DNA of 64,000 nt from positions 1-64,000 of the forward strand of contig WTGX01000034.1 in the NCBI GenBank assembly GCA_011523385.1, given 5' to 3'. Under the pieces are notes generated by a model that worked only from the letters and a program-made list of their open reading frames with translations, was not told the DNA's origin and searched no databases. A program made the position numbers and the translations under genes. This stretch comes from Nitrospira sp. Its GTDB lineage: Bacteria; Nitrospirota; Nitrospiria; Nitrospirales; UBA8639. Positions 8,363 to 15,267 of this stretch are shown piece after piece (position 1 is the stretch's first letter; each line of letters opens with the position of its first letter).

Positions 8363-9079
8363 CTACGCATGTCGTTGTTTTCGCCACATTAACACTCCCA
8401 TGATAAAAATCCACACGGTCAGGAGACTTGAGAAACTTGCGAATAAAACATTGGTCACTAAGACTGAAAGGCCCATATAGGCTTGCACGGTGCCATCTAC
8501 GAAAGAAGCGATACCTAAAACCACCGCCACCCATCCTAACCACTGAGGAAAGCTGGCACTCTTAGCTACCGCCAGTCCGAACAGACTAAAGGTCAGTCCG
8601 AAGAAGACGATGATGTACACGCTAAAAAGACCGACATCGATCTCCTCCATGGCTTCAGCCACGCGTAAGGCGATTGCCTTTTCTGCTTCAGGTGCGCTGG
8701 CCCACGCGGCATGAACGACCTTGGAAGTTATCCCGTCCAAGGCCATGAGAACCACCCAGAGACTCGTGCTCACCACAGCGAGGACATAGCCCAAGTATGC
8801 CCACGTTGCGCCAGGCCCAGTGAGGATGGAACGCTGAATGGCGATCAGGGCAGGCAGAAGAAGCACGCCTCCAAGGAGTAAGAGCAAGTGGTCTGTGACC
8901 CAAATGTTACTCTGGGCCACTGTCTCAATCTGGTTGACCGTTACCTGGATATTGGGCGAGCGTGGATGAACGATATTGGCAACCATGAACAGAATGGCGC
9001 CAATGATTCCGCACATGGCCCCAACCCGTATCAGAGCCCCGTTAACACTGGTGTCCTGTCCACTCATTGAATCCGACAT
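8363..9079 (-). CDS. Multi-pass membrane protein, DUF4386-like
   Basis: The start at 9079 is chosen because AGGAGG lies eight bases upstream; an extension to 9115 would include this site. The 238-residue product has about six hydrophobic segments. The first follows a short polar head; the others include LLLLLGGVLLLPALIAI, WAYLGYVLAVVSTSLWVVLMAL, FSVYIIVFFGLTFSLFGLAV and WLGWVAVVLGIASFV. Length and helix layout resemble DUF4386-type membrane proteins, whose role is unknown. It is followed 16 bases later by the DapF homologue in the same direction. Confidence 0.6.
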   Translation of the reverse strand: MSDSMSGQDTSVNGALIRVGAMCGIIGAILFMVANIVHPRSPNIQVTVNQIETVAQSNIWVTDHLLLLLGGVLLLPALIAIQRSILTGPGATWAYLGYVLAVVSTSLWVVLMALDGITSKVVHAAWASAPEAEKAIALRVAEAMEEIDVGLFSVYIIVFFGLTFSLFGLAVAKSASFPQWLGWVAVVLGIASFVDGTVQAYMGLSVLVTNVLFASFSSLLTVWIFIMGVLMWRKQRHA

Positions 9080-9148
9080 CACGACCTCCTTTTCGGCAAA
9101 AAACCGTGAGCCCAACCTGACTACATGTCATCAAAATATTGAGCGACT

Positions 9149-9577
9149 TCAAGCTGACCCACTCGCTGTCAGACGAAACCCAACCGTGCTGAATGTTAGG
9201 GCCAAGATCCACACAACAGGGCCGACGATCCCAGGGAATAATGGGATAAGACCTGGCCCAACGATAAAAAGCAAAAACCCTATATCGGTCACGCTTACCA
9301 CAGCCAAGTTCAGCCAATAGCCCACAGCGTCGTTTTTCCAATTGAGAGTGAGCGCAATCACGATGGCAAAGAGTCCCAGAAAAGCCAAGTTCCAGGCGTC
9401 TTGGAATATCCTTCCTTGGGCCAGAGCGAATTCAGTCGGAACCATGCCAGCTACAATAGAGACATCGTAGGACGCTTTCAGGTGCAGGAGGCCCCAAATC
9501 ACATAGAGTCCTGCCCCAATCTTATGGGCTTCTTTTATCACGTAATTCTTCTCTTCTACCCTCCTGTGGTGGGCCAA
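9149..9577 (-). CDS. Small four-helix membrane protein
   Basis: A 142-residue frame with about four hydrophobic helices (IGAGLYVIWGLLHLKASYDVS, NLAFLGLFAIVIALTL, YWLNLAVVSVTDIGFLLFIVG, IVGPVVWILALTFSTVG). No family recognised. The start is uncertain: a TTG at 9577, or a GTG at 9541 about 18 bases after an AGGAGG. It lies 70 bases upstream of the DUF4386-like gene on the same strand, and both are small polytopic proteins, so they may be co-transcribed. Confidence 0.5.
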   Translation of the reverse strand: MAHHRRVEEKNYVIKEAHKIGAGLYVIWGLLHLKASYDVSIVAGMVPTEFALAQGRIFQDAWNLAFLGLFAIVIALTLNWKNDAVGYWLNLAVVSVTDIGFLLFIVGPGLIPLFPGIVGPVVWILALTFSTVGFRLTASGSA

Positions 9578-9673
9578 AGCTCTTTATTTCTTGGCTGGGC
9601 TATGCCAGCAAAGGAAAAAGCGAAGAAACCAAGGTGCGGCTTTTCAATTTTCCCTTGACTCGTCTCATACGAC

Positions 9674-9707
9674 CACGGGCCTGCTTTCCCAAGAAAGCAG
9701 GCCCGTG
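9674..9707. terminator. Strong 15-bp hairpin
   Basis: A perfect 15-bp stem (CACGGGCCTGCTTTC) closes on a 4-base loop. No long T tract follows on either strand, so this is not a textbook intrinsic terminator, but its stability could stop or protect transcripts. It lies about 95 bases upstream of the small membrane gene at 9577 (minus strand). Confidence 0.5.
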
Positions 9708-10035
9708 TGAATCGTGCGCATCATGCGCTTTATTTTTTCTACTGTTATTGACCCGCTAGTGGCGCGGCCTCTTTTCTTCAGGATGAGCCGTTGCCCGAGG
9801 GAGAATTCTCTTCTGGAATTCTGCTTGTTCCGGCTGTTACTTGGTCGTTCCGACCGTGTGCTTCTAAGCACGGTCCGGAAGTATCGCCTCTCGGCAACGA
9901 TTTGAGCCCGCATTCCGAAGAAGGTGAAACCTTCGCTCGCTACGGGCCTTACGCTTTCGGTGGGCTGAGGTCATTCATGGTAGACCCCTCTTGTTTGGAC
10001 CAATAATTTCAGGAGAAAATCCTATGCCTCTTTTG
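9708..10035. other. Gene-poor stretch
   Basis: Short open frames exist on both strands (for example 9791-10006 on the plus strand and 9665-9913 on the minus strand). None shows a family pattern, a convincing ribosome site or a signal peptide. I read this as non-coding or decayed sequence next to the nucleotidyltransferase remnant. Confidence 0.45.
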
Positions 10036-10200
10036 CTACGGAGTCAAGACTGTTTTTGGATAGCGCCGGATATTTTCCCGTCCTTGGCACAAGGCGTTCA
10101 GTCTTGATTCTTCCCTTCCCATGGCATATGCGCCCACCACGAGAAATCTAACCCCGTGGGCGGATAAGCTTTGCAACATCTCTTTGTAGTCGTCGTTCAA
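10036..10200 (-). pseudogene. Truncated nucleotidyltransferase remnant
   Basis: Read from TTG at 10200, the minus strand gives about 54 residues. The first ~27 (LNDDYKEMLQSLSAHGVRFL, then VVGAYAM) match the N-terminus of MNT/DUF6036-type nucleotidyltransferases (usually 'ELLxxLNAHGVRYLVVGGYA'). The expected continuation with the catalytic 'GhPRAT.DiD' motif is missing: after VVGAYAM the reading becomes unrelated and stops. It overlaps the end of the upstream small ORF in another frame. The usual product is about 150-200 residues, so this is a broken copy. Confidence 0.6.
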
Positions 10201-10342
10201 CACCTTGCGGATCGGTCAAGCTCCATACCTCTGCCGTCAAGTCCCAGATCATGGACACCCGTTCGGCCGGTGAGCCGTCAACAAAGGGGGGGGCTTCCTT
10301 GGACATCTTTTTTAAAGCAATATATTGTTTTTGAACTCTCAT
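10148..10342 (-). CDS. Small partner protein of the nucleotidyltransferase pair
   Basis: A 64-residue protein. Residues 24-64 (SPAERVSMIWDLTAEVW then RRLQRDVAKLIRPRG) resemble short proteins often encoded just before MNT/DUF6036 nucleotidyltransferase genes, typically ending 'RLQRHVVRV.R'. The reading overlaps the start of the truncated nucleotidyltransferase by about 50 bases. In intact loci such pairs are thought to act as toxin-antitoxin-like modules. Here the partner is broken, so this may be an orphan. The second ATG (residue 13) is an alternative start. Confidence 0.45.
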   Translation of the reverse strand: MRVQKQYIALKKMSKEAPPFVDGSPAERVSMIWDLTAEVWSLTDPQGVERRLQRDVAKLIRPRG

Positions 10343-10410
10343 ACGTGCCTATTATAGTCCATGCGTCGTGGGTTTGGGAGATAAAAACCTGCCGGGGAAG
10401 GAGACTTGTC

Positions 10411-11412
10411 GTGAAAGCGATGATTCTCGACCATGATGGGGACGTGAGCACGGCTCCCTTGCACCTCCGGGAGGTGCCCATGCCGGAACCGGGACCCGGC
10501 CACGTGCGAGTGAAGGTGCGCGTGTGCGGGGTGTGCCGGACGGATTTGCACGTGGTGGAAGCCGAGTTGCCGCCTTCCACGAGACCCATTATTCCCGGCC
10601 ATCAAACGGTCGGAGTCGTGGATCGACTCGGAGTCGACGTGAACACCCTCAACCCCGGTGACCGAGTGGGGATCGCCTGGCTCCAGAATACGTGCCGGAC
10701 CTGTGAGTTTTGTACAGCGGGACGTGAAAACCTGTGCACGCACGCCACGTTTTCGGGCTATCACGTGCACGGCGGGTTTGCGGAATATGCGCTGGTGCCC
10801 GCACGCTTTGCATACCCCATTCCTTCGATATTTTCCGACGCGGAAGCCGCGCCGCTCCTGTGCGCGGGGATCATCGGGTACCGGGCGTTACGCCAGAGCC
10901 GGCTCAAGCCCGGACAACGATTGGGCCTGTACGGGTTCGGCGCATCCGCGCACATCACGATTCAGATCGCGCGGCACTGGGGCTGTCCGGTGTATGTCTT
11001 TTCACACCGGGAGGCTCATCAACGTCTCGCCGAACAACTGGGGGCAACGTGGGTGGGACATTCGACCGATTCACCGCCGGTCAAGCTCCATGCCTCGATC
11101 GTGTTTGCGCCGGTCGGTCACCTCGTACCTCATGCGCTGCAAGCCCTTGGCCGGGGCGGCACGGTCGCCATGGCAGGCATTTATTCGTCTGACGTTCCGT
11201 CGCTCGTGTACGACCGCGATCTGTTCCATGAACGGTCTCTCCAAAGCGTGACGGCTAATACGAGGCAGGACGGGCTGGACCTGTTCCGCATCGCGGCGGA
11301 AATTCCCGTTCGCACCCATACCCAAACTTTCAGGCTGGAGGAAGCGAACCAGGCCCTTCAAGCCCTCAAAGCCGGAACGATCAACGGCGCAGGGATCCTG
11401 ACTATCGGATGA
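10411..11412 (+). CDS. Zinc-dependent alcohol dehydrogenase (MDR family)
   Basis: A GTG start at 10411, preceded by GGAAGGAGA, gives 333 residues. The catalytic-zinc region is present (CGVCRTDLH near residue 37, PGHQTVGVV near residue 62), as is the structural-zinc four-cysteine loop (CRTCEFCTAGRENLC near residues 93-107). The nucleotide-binding motif (LGLYGFGASAHITIQIA) follows near residue 172. It should oxidise a primary alcohol or reduce an aldehyde with NAD(P)(H) in the cytoplasm. It resembles AdhA/'zinc-binding alcohol dehydrogenase family' members. The long in-frame extension upstream overlaps the remnant genes and is not used. Confidence 0.9.
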   Translation: MKAMILDHDGDVSTAPLHLREVPMPEPGPGHVRVKVRVCGVCRTDLHVVEAELPPSTRPIIPGHQTVGVVDRLGVDVNTLNPGDRVGIAWLQNTCRTCEFCTAGRENLCTHATFSGYHVHGGFAEYALVPARFAYPIPSIFSDAEAAPLLCAGIIGYRALRQSRLKPGQRLGLYGFGASAHITIQIARHWGCPVYVFSHREAHQRLAEQLGATWVGHSTDSPPVKLHASIVFAPVGHLVPHALQALGRGGTVAMAGIYSSDVPSLVYDRDLFHERSLQSVTANTRQDGLDLFRIAAEIPVRTHTQTFRLEEANQALQALKAGTINGAGILTIG

Positions 11413-11657
11413 CGGTGAGGGGCAGTAACCATTCTTATGACACCAGAACAGGAAAATAAGGCTGGCGAATTCAAGGCGATTCGCGAAGCTGTAGGCAAGA
11501 CAACATTCTTGTCCTCTATCTTTTCTGATATCTTCTCTCTGCGCTTTTTGTAGTTGCAGTAGAATAAGAGCGCAAGAGATCTTTAGACAACCGGTTGGCG
11601 TCGCTCGTCGCTCTTAACACTGAGATAAGCGGAACTGGTTCACAAAAGGACGGGCCT
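11413..11657. other. Intergenic stretch
   Basis: About 245 bases of lower G+C follow the dehydrogenase. I find no coding frame with family resemblance, no strong terminator hairpin and no RNA gene. Confidence 0.4.
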
Positions 11658-11903
11658 CTATGCCAGTAGATTATGCTCGTCTTGGAAGAGAACTGGTCGG
11701 ATTACCGTTGGGTAGTCTGGAATATGATCATGATTCGCAGCGAGATCCGTTGGCAGCTTATGCAGGTCGGGTTCGGGTATAGACTTGGCGATCTTCAGGA
11801 TTTCTGCCCAGACGGGTGTTATCGATTTTCGCTTGGAGGGACGTCGAGTGGCGACCTTTTGGGGACTCTTGGGGTCACGATGCGGGGAGCGAGAAGATGA
11901 CAT
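11658..11903 (-). CDS. Small basic protein, antitoxin-like, probably frameshifted at its end
   Basis: An 81-residue frame that starts 19 bases after the Phd-type antitoxin stop. After a basic Ser/Arg/Lys-rich head it reads PVWAEILKIAKSIPEPDLHK, then LPTDLAANHDH. This resembles a common family of small proteins ending 'WAKLPSDGAAQHDHYLYGLPKK'. Just after HDH the frame departs from that pattern, but the +1 frame continues as YSRLPNG and stops, which fits. A one-base change near 11705 may therefore have altered the C-terminus. Likely part of a two-gene unit with phd; no toxin is recognised. Confidence 0.4.
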   Translation of the reverse strand: MSSSRSPHRDPKSPQKVATRRPSKRKSITPVWAEILKIAKSIPEPDLHKLPTDLAANHDHIPDYPTVIRPVLFQDEHNLLA

Positions 11904-11921
11904 ATCAGGACAATTCTAGTT

Positions 11922-12167
11922 TTATTTCTCGCTATCTTCAAGCGTGACACCACGTCCGGCTCGTAGACTTCGCCTGGCCTTTTCAACGCGTTGGAGAAAG
12001 CGAGGATCGCGTTCCAGCCGATAATCGAACCATTCATCTTCTGATTCAAACCCGATCAACACGCCTGCCGGTTTGCCGTGCCTTGTGATCACGATTTTCT
12101 CTTTTTCAGCAAGTCGTAAGTATTTCGACAGGTCGTCTTTGACTTCTGACAGCGCAATTTCCTTCAT
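11922..12167 (-). CDS. Phd/YefM-type antitoxin
   Basis: From the ATG at 12167 (GGAGA ten bases upstream) the protein has 81 residues. The N-terminus (MKEIALSEVKDDLSKYLRLA, EKEKIVITRHGKPAGVLIGF) is the typical Phd/YefM DNA-binding fold; the C-terminal ~35 residues would be the toxin-binding tail. Such proteins repress their own operon and neutralise a Doc, YoeB or PIN-type toxin. No recognisable toxin lies next to it: the following gene at 11903 is a small basic protein. It may be an orphan antitoxin. Confidence 0.8.
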   Translation of the reverse strand: MKEIALSEVKDDLSKYLRLAEKEKIVITRHGKPAGVLIGFESEDEWFDYRLERDPRFLQRVEKARRSLRAGRGVTLEDSEK

Positions 12168-12207
12168 GGTGATTCTCCATATTGCCTGAGCCACTCGTAA
12201 GTCTCAT

Positions 12208-12257
12208 GTCGGGTTACGCTACGCCTGTCCTGAGCGTAGTCGAAGGGCTAACCCGAC
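12208..12257. repeat. Inverted repeat GTCGGGTTA ... TAACCCGAC
   Basis: A 9-bp perfect inverted repeat bounds about 32 bases that include CTGTCCTGAGCGTAGTCGAAGG. A related unit with the same right arm lies near 52012-52039, and the inner CTGTCCTGAGC...GTCGAAGG motif recurs near 61773. This looks like a dispersed intergenic palindromic repeat rather than a gene-specific site. Confidence 0.5.
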
Positions 12258-12266
12258 CTACCGCAC

Positions 12267-12824
12267 TCAGTCCTGCCCCTTATTTGCAGGCTTTGTCGCC
12301 TGCGGTATGCCGAGACTGGCGAGACCTGCCGCGGCGCAAGTTTCATCCAAGTGCCCCCCCGGAGCACCACCGACGCCGATCCCACCCACGACTTCGCCTT
12401 CGAGTTCAATCGGCAGACCTCCGCCAAGGATAAGAATCTTTTCGTTCATGTCCCGCAAGGCCTGGATACTGGGAACCTTGGTGATGAGTTCGGCCAGGTG
12501 CAGCGTGGAACGACGCAAGCTCGCCGCGGTATAGGCCTTCCGAAAGCTGCTGTCCGTGGTATGCGGCCCTGCCCCATCGCCGCGCAACAGGACCTTCAGG
12601 TTCCCTCCGCGGTCGGCGATGGCGACGCTGACCTTGTACCCGCCTTCTTCACATTTGGCCAAGCCTGCGGCCGCGGCTTGTTGGGCCAATGCCAAGGGCA
12701 GCACTGCTTCCCTTGGTAGCCGTTCGGCCTCAGCAAGGCCGCCTACTGTCACACCTAATACCGTCGCCCCCATAAGACAGAGATTGAGGCCGGATAATCG
12801 GCCCGATTTGTTCGTCTTATTCAT
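12267..12824 (-). CDS. Exported GlcG/HbpS-like haem-binding protein
   Basis: The ATG at 12824 sits seven bases after AAGGAAG and gives 185 residues. A signal peptide (LNLCLMGATVLGVTVGGLAEA) precedes the GlcG/HbpS (DUF336) domain: ALAQQAAAAGLAKCEEGGYK, VSVAIADRGGNLKVLLRGDG, FRKAYTAASLRRST, and the Gly-rich GGGLPIELEGEVVGGIGVGG loop. HbpS relatives bind haem and sense or buffer oxidative stress; the GlcG role is unknown. Its periplasmic location matches the two exported proteins downstream of it in the same orientation. The ORF extended upstream only reads through an intergenic repeat. Confidence 0.85.
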   Translation of the reverse strand: MNKTNKSGRLSGLNLCLMGATVLGVTVGGLAEAERLPREAVLPLALAQQAAAAGLAKCEEGGYKVSVAIADRGGNLKVLLRGDGAGPHTTDSSFRKAYTAASLRRSTLHLAELITKVPSIQALRDMNEKILILGGGLPIELEGEVVGGIGVGGAPGGHLDETCAAAGLASLGIPQATKPANKGQD

Positions 12825-12850
12825 TGCCATACTTCCTTTCGTTTGGAGCG

Positions 12851-12890
12851 CCCCCTCACCCCAACCCTCTCCCACGATGGGGAGAGGGGG
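12851..12890. repeat. CTCACCC/CTCTCCC palindromic repeat, copy A
   Basis: A palindromic intergenic repeat of the type CCCTCACCCCAACCCTCTCCC...GGGGAGAGGG. The CCCTCTCCC arm pairs with GGGGAGAGGG around a short loop. Relatives lie at about 14425, 45826 and 61721. It sits between the GlcG-like and PCMT genes and may form a hairpin in their transcript. Confidence 0.7.
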
Positions 12891-12900
12891 TTATACAACC

Positions 12901-13647
12901 CTACCGGCTCGACGAGCGAGTCTCCGCTTCTCCCGTCATCGGGACGAACGCGACCGGCAACAACTCTTTGCGCTGGATTCCCGACGACGTGTTGGTGAGA
13001 ATGATCAGTTTTTGCAATGTCTTCCCCAGGGGCAGAATCATGCGTCCCCCGGGCGCAAGCTGATCCAGCAAAGGTTGGGGAATATGCTCCGGGGCCGCCG
13101 TGAGAATGATCGCGTCAAAGGGCGCCTCTTCCGGCCAACCCTGATACCCGTCACCCGCCCTGCTGGTGATATGGGAAATGCCCAACCTGTCGAAGGTGTG
13201 GCGCGCGCGTTGGGCGAGTTCCTCGACAATCTCAATGGTGAACACATTCACTCCCAGGTTTGCCAAGACGGCGGCTTGATACCCCGAACCCGTACCGATT
13301 TCCAACACACGTTCATCGCCGTTCAGGCCCAGCGCTTCGGTCATATAGGCCACGATGTAGGGTTGTGAAATGGTTTGGCCGAATCCGATCGGCACCGGGT
13401 GATCGTCATAGGCTTCGGTTGCATCCTCGGCCGGCACGAATTCATGACGAGGCACTTCCCGCAGGGCTCGGACGACGGCCCGGTCGCTGATCCCGCGCGT
13501 GAGGAGTTGCGCCTTCACCATGTGGTCCCGTTCACTTTGCCGGGGATAAGGATGCGCGAGGGGTTCGAATTCCATGCTGATTCCGGTTGCGGGCGTCATG
13601 AATGACAGACCGAGCAAGGCAATGACAGATAACGCAAAGATTGCCAC
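12901..13647 (-). CDS. pcm: Protein-L-isoaspartate O-methyltransferase with N-terminal signal/anchor
   Basis: The GTG at 13647 lies six bases after GGAGGA and begins a hydrophobic segment (AIFALSVIALLGLSF) that looks like a signal peptide or anchor. A longer frame starts at 13719. The rest (about 225 residues) is a standard PCMT: MVKAQLLTRGISDRAVVRAL, HEFVP, IGFGQTISQPYIVAYMTEAL, the SAM motif VLEIGTGSGYQAAVLA, and APFDAIILTAA with LAPGGRMILPLG. It methylates isoaspartyl residues to start repair of aged proteins. Export would be odd for a SAM-dependent enzyme, so topology matters; signal-bearing PCMTs are known in several phyla. Confidence 0.88.
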   Translation of the reverse strand: MAIFALSVIALLGLSFMTPATGISMEFEPLAHPYPRQSERDHMVKAQLLTRGISDRAVVRALREVPRHEFVPAEDATEAYDDHPVPIGFGQTISQPYIVAYMTEALGLNGDERVLEIGTGSGYQAAVLANLGVNVFTIEIVEELAQRARHTFDRLGISHITSRAGDGYQGWPEEAPFDAIILTAAPEHIPQPLLDQLAPGGRMILPLGKTLQKLIILTNTSSGIQRKELLPVAFVPMTGEAETRSSSR

Positions 13648-13742
13648 AAGCAATCCTCCATTTTCACCTGAACCATCAAGCACGAATTTCTCCGCCTGCA
13701 GATTCGACTTATTGAACACCAGGAACCAGGCACAACCGGAGC

Positions 13743-14423
13743 TTATCTCAACGATTTCTTAGGAAACAGGGAACGGCCCGTCAAGCCCTGATAGGCTTCT
13801 TCCAGCGTCCCAACGCGTGAGACGTGCATGAGGAAAGGGGTGCGCCATTCGCCATCACCGGGATGTTGCTCATCAGGAATCAGGACCCGGTCCAGGCGTT
13901 CCGAATACGCTGCTGAAATTTTATACGGGATCCCGGCGACTTTCCCGATGTGGCCGTCCTCCGTAATCCTTCCGGTGAGCGTTCGACCATATACGATGGC
14001 CTCGTTTTTGGCTAGAGCCAGAACGCTTAACGCCACCATCGCCGACAGGCTATCGCCGTACAAGGTCAGCCCGGAGTATGGGAACGTCAAAACCACGGTC
14101 CACGAGTCATCCTGCAAATTCGCGGATCTTGCGACGCGGTCAATGGCGGTCGCCACGCCTTTTCTTGCAAGAGGTCCGAACCGGCCCGGGATTTTTCGAA
14201 AATGGACCTTGAGCCCATCGTGATCTGACCGTTGGTGAAAGTGAATCATCACGTACGTCACGATTCCAACGGGCTGCCTGGTCTTGTCCAGTGTCATCCC
14301 AAGTACGGGAATCGATTGGTGCAAAAACTGGCTCGGAGGCGGGGTTTCTGTAGCCGCGACGCGTGACCCCATCGACAGGATCGCCAGCGCAGCCATGATC
14401 CAAATCGTGAAATGCCGAAACAT
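13743..14423 (-). CDS. Exported Lon-type (S16) protease-domain protein
   Basis: The start at 14423 follows AAGGTGAGG. The 226-residue product has a signal peptide (FRHFTIWIMAALAILSMGSRVAA), a ~90-residue middle part, and a C-terminal S16 domain without any ATPase module. The Lon dyad is present: Ser125 in YGDSLSA (Lon GPSAG) and Lys168 in GIPYKISAA (Lon GGLKEKLLAA). Their spacing of 43 residues equals the Ser679-Lys722 spacing of E. coli Lon. TGRITEDGHIGKVAGIP and DRVLIPDEQ complete the fold. It is probably an ATP-independent periplasmic protease. Confidence 0.75.
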   Translation of the reverse strand: MFRHFTIWIMAALAILSMGSRVAATETPPPSQFLHQSIPVLGMTLDKTRQPVGIVTYVMIHFHQRSDHDGLKVHFRKIPGRFGPLARKGVATAIDRVARSANLQDDSWTVVLTFPYSGLTLYGDSLSAMVALSVLALAKNEAIVYGRTLTGRITEDGHIGKVAGIPYKISAAYSERLDRVLIPDEQHPGDGEWRTPFLMHVSRVGTLEEAYQGLTGRSLFPKKSLR

Positions 14424-14424
14424 C

Positions 14425-14460
14425 ACCCTCACCTTTATCCTCTCCCGTCAAGGGAGAGGA
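14425..14460. repeat. CTCACCC/CTCTCCC palindromic repeat, copy B
   Basis: CCCTCACCTTTATCCTCTCCC followed by a short loop and GGGAGAGGAG. It is a diverged member of the intergenic palindrome family seen at 12851. It lies directly upstream of the S16 gene, and its left arm supplies part of that gene's ribosome-binding region. Confidence 0.55.
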
Positions 14461-14468
14461 GATTTTTG

Positions 14469-15080
14469 TTATTGCTTTCTCATCAAACACAGATAGCGCA
14501 GGTAGTTGTCGAAGGGGACTTTTTCCAGTTTGTCGAAGGTGAAATGCGGTTCAAATGTACTCGCCAGTTCTTCCTTCCACAAAAGGGAGGTGATGGTTCC
14601 GGTGACCGGATTCATGAACGTGTTGGTCTTTCCAAACCGCGCTTCATCGTCACAGAACACGCACAGCATGAATTTTCCACCGGAGTTGAGAAGCGATGCC
14701 AATTGAAACGCGTATTCGTCTCTTTTCCCAGGTTCCAGATGATGGAGTAACGAGATGTCATAGATCAAATCAAATTGTTCACCAAGGGCACTCAGGTTTT
14801 CCGTGCTTTCGACCACGAATCGTAAAGACGGATGGCTGTTTTTTTCTTTCGCAAGCGCGATCGCCGTCTCGGAATGGTCGATACACAAAATCTCGTATCC
14901 TTTTTGTGCGAGGTGGAACGCATAATTGCCAACCCCACATCCCACGTCCAACGCCTTGCACGGGCTCATCCAACCTGAATTCACGACTTCCGTAAACCAG
15001 GTCGGCATTTTCTCCACGCACCACGGCAGGGCATGTCCCTGCGTCCGGTACAACCTGTTCCAGTTATCGACGTTGTGCAT
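14469..15080 (-). CDS. Class I SAM-dependent methyltransferase
   Basis: The ATG at 15080 follows GGGGAAG and yields 203 residues; an upstream extension to 15146 is less likely. Methyltransferase motif I (KALDVGCGVGNYAFHLA) is followed by the acidic loop (ILCIDHSETAIALA), motif II-like (FDLIYDISLLHHLEP) and LNSGGKFMLCVF. The 'NWNRLY..QG..LPW' head resembles thiopurine/tellurite-resistance-type small-molecule methyltransferases. The substrate is unknown. It is divergent from the enolase-superfamily gene at 15268. Confidence 0.8.
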   Translation of the reverse strand: MHNVDNWNRLYRTQGHALPWCVEKMPTWFTEVVNSGWMSPCKALDVGCGVGNYAFHLAQKGYEILCIDHSETAIALAKEKNSHPSLRFVVESTENLSALGEQFDLIYDISLLHHLEPGKRDEYAFQLASLLNSGGKFMLCVFCDDEARFGKTNTFMNPVTGTITSLLWKEELASTFEPHFTFDKLEKVPFDNYLRYLCLMRKQ

Positions 15081-15267
15081 GAGGCTTCCCCTTCGGGGGC
15101 ACGAAGCGAGGAGGAGCATGGGAACACGGCCATCGCCCGGAAACACGGCACGTCGAGCAAAATATCAGAGCAGCCTTGATGGGTCAAAGCGGACCGGCTA
15201 CCATGGCGCGTCCTGAAAATGTATTCCTGCGCGTTCCTATCCTGGCAATGACAGCCAGCGGATCAGA

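Noticed and set aside
12825-12875. N-terminal extension of the GlcG/HbpS-like protein (MGEGWGEGALQTKGS)
   Set aside because: It is translation of the CTCTCCC-type repeat; the signal peptide begins after the ATG at 12824.
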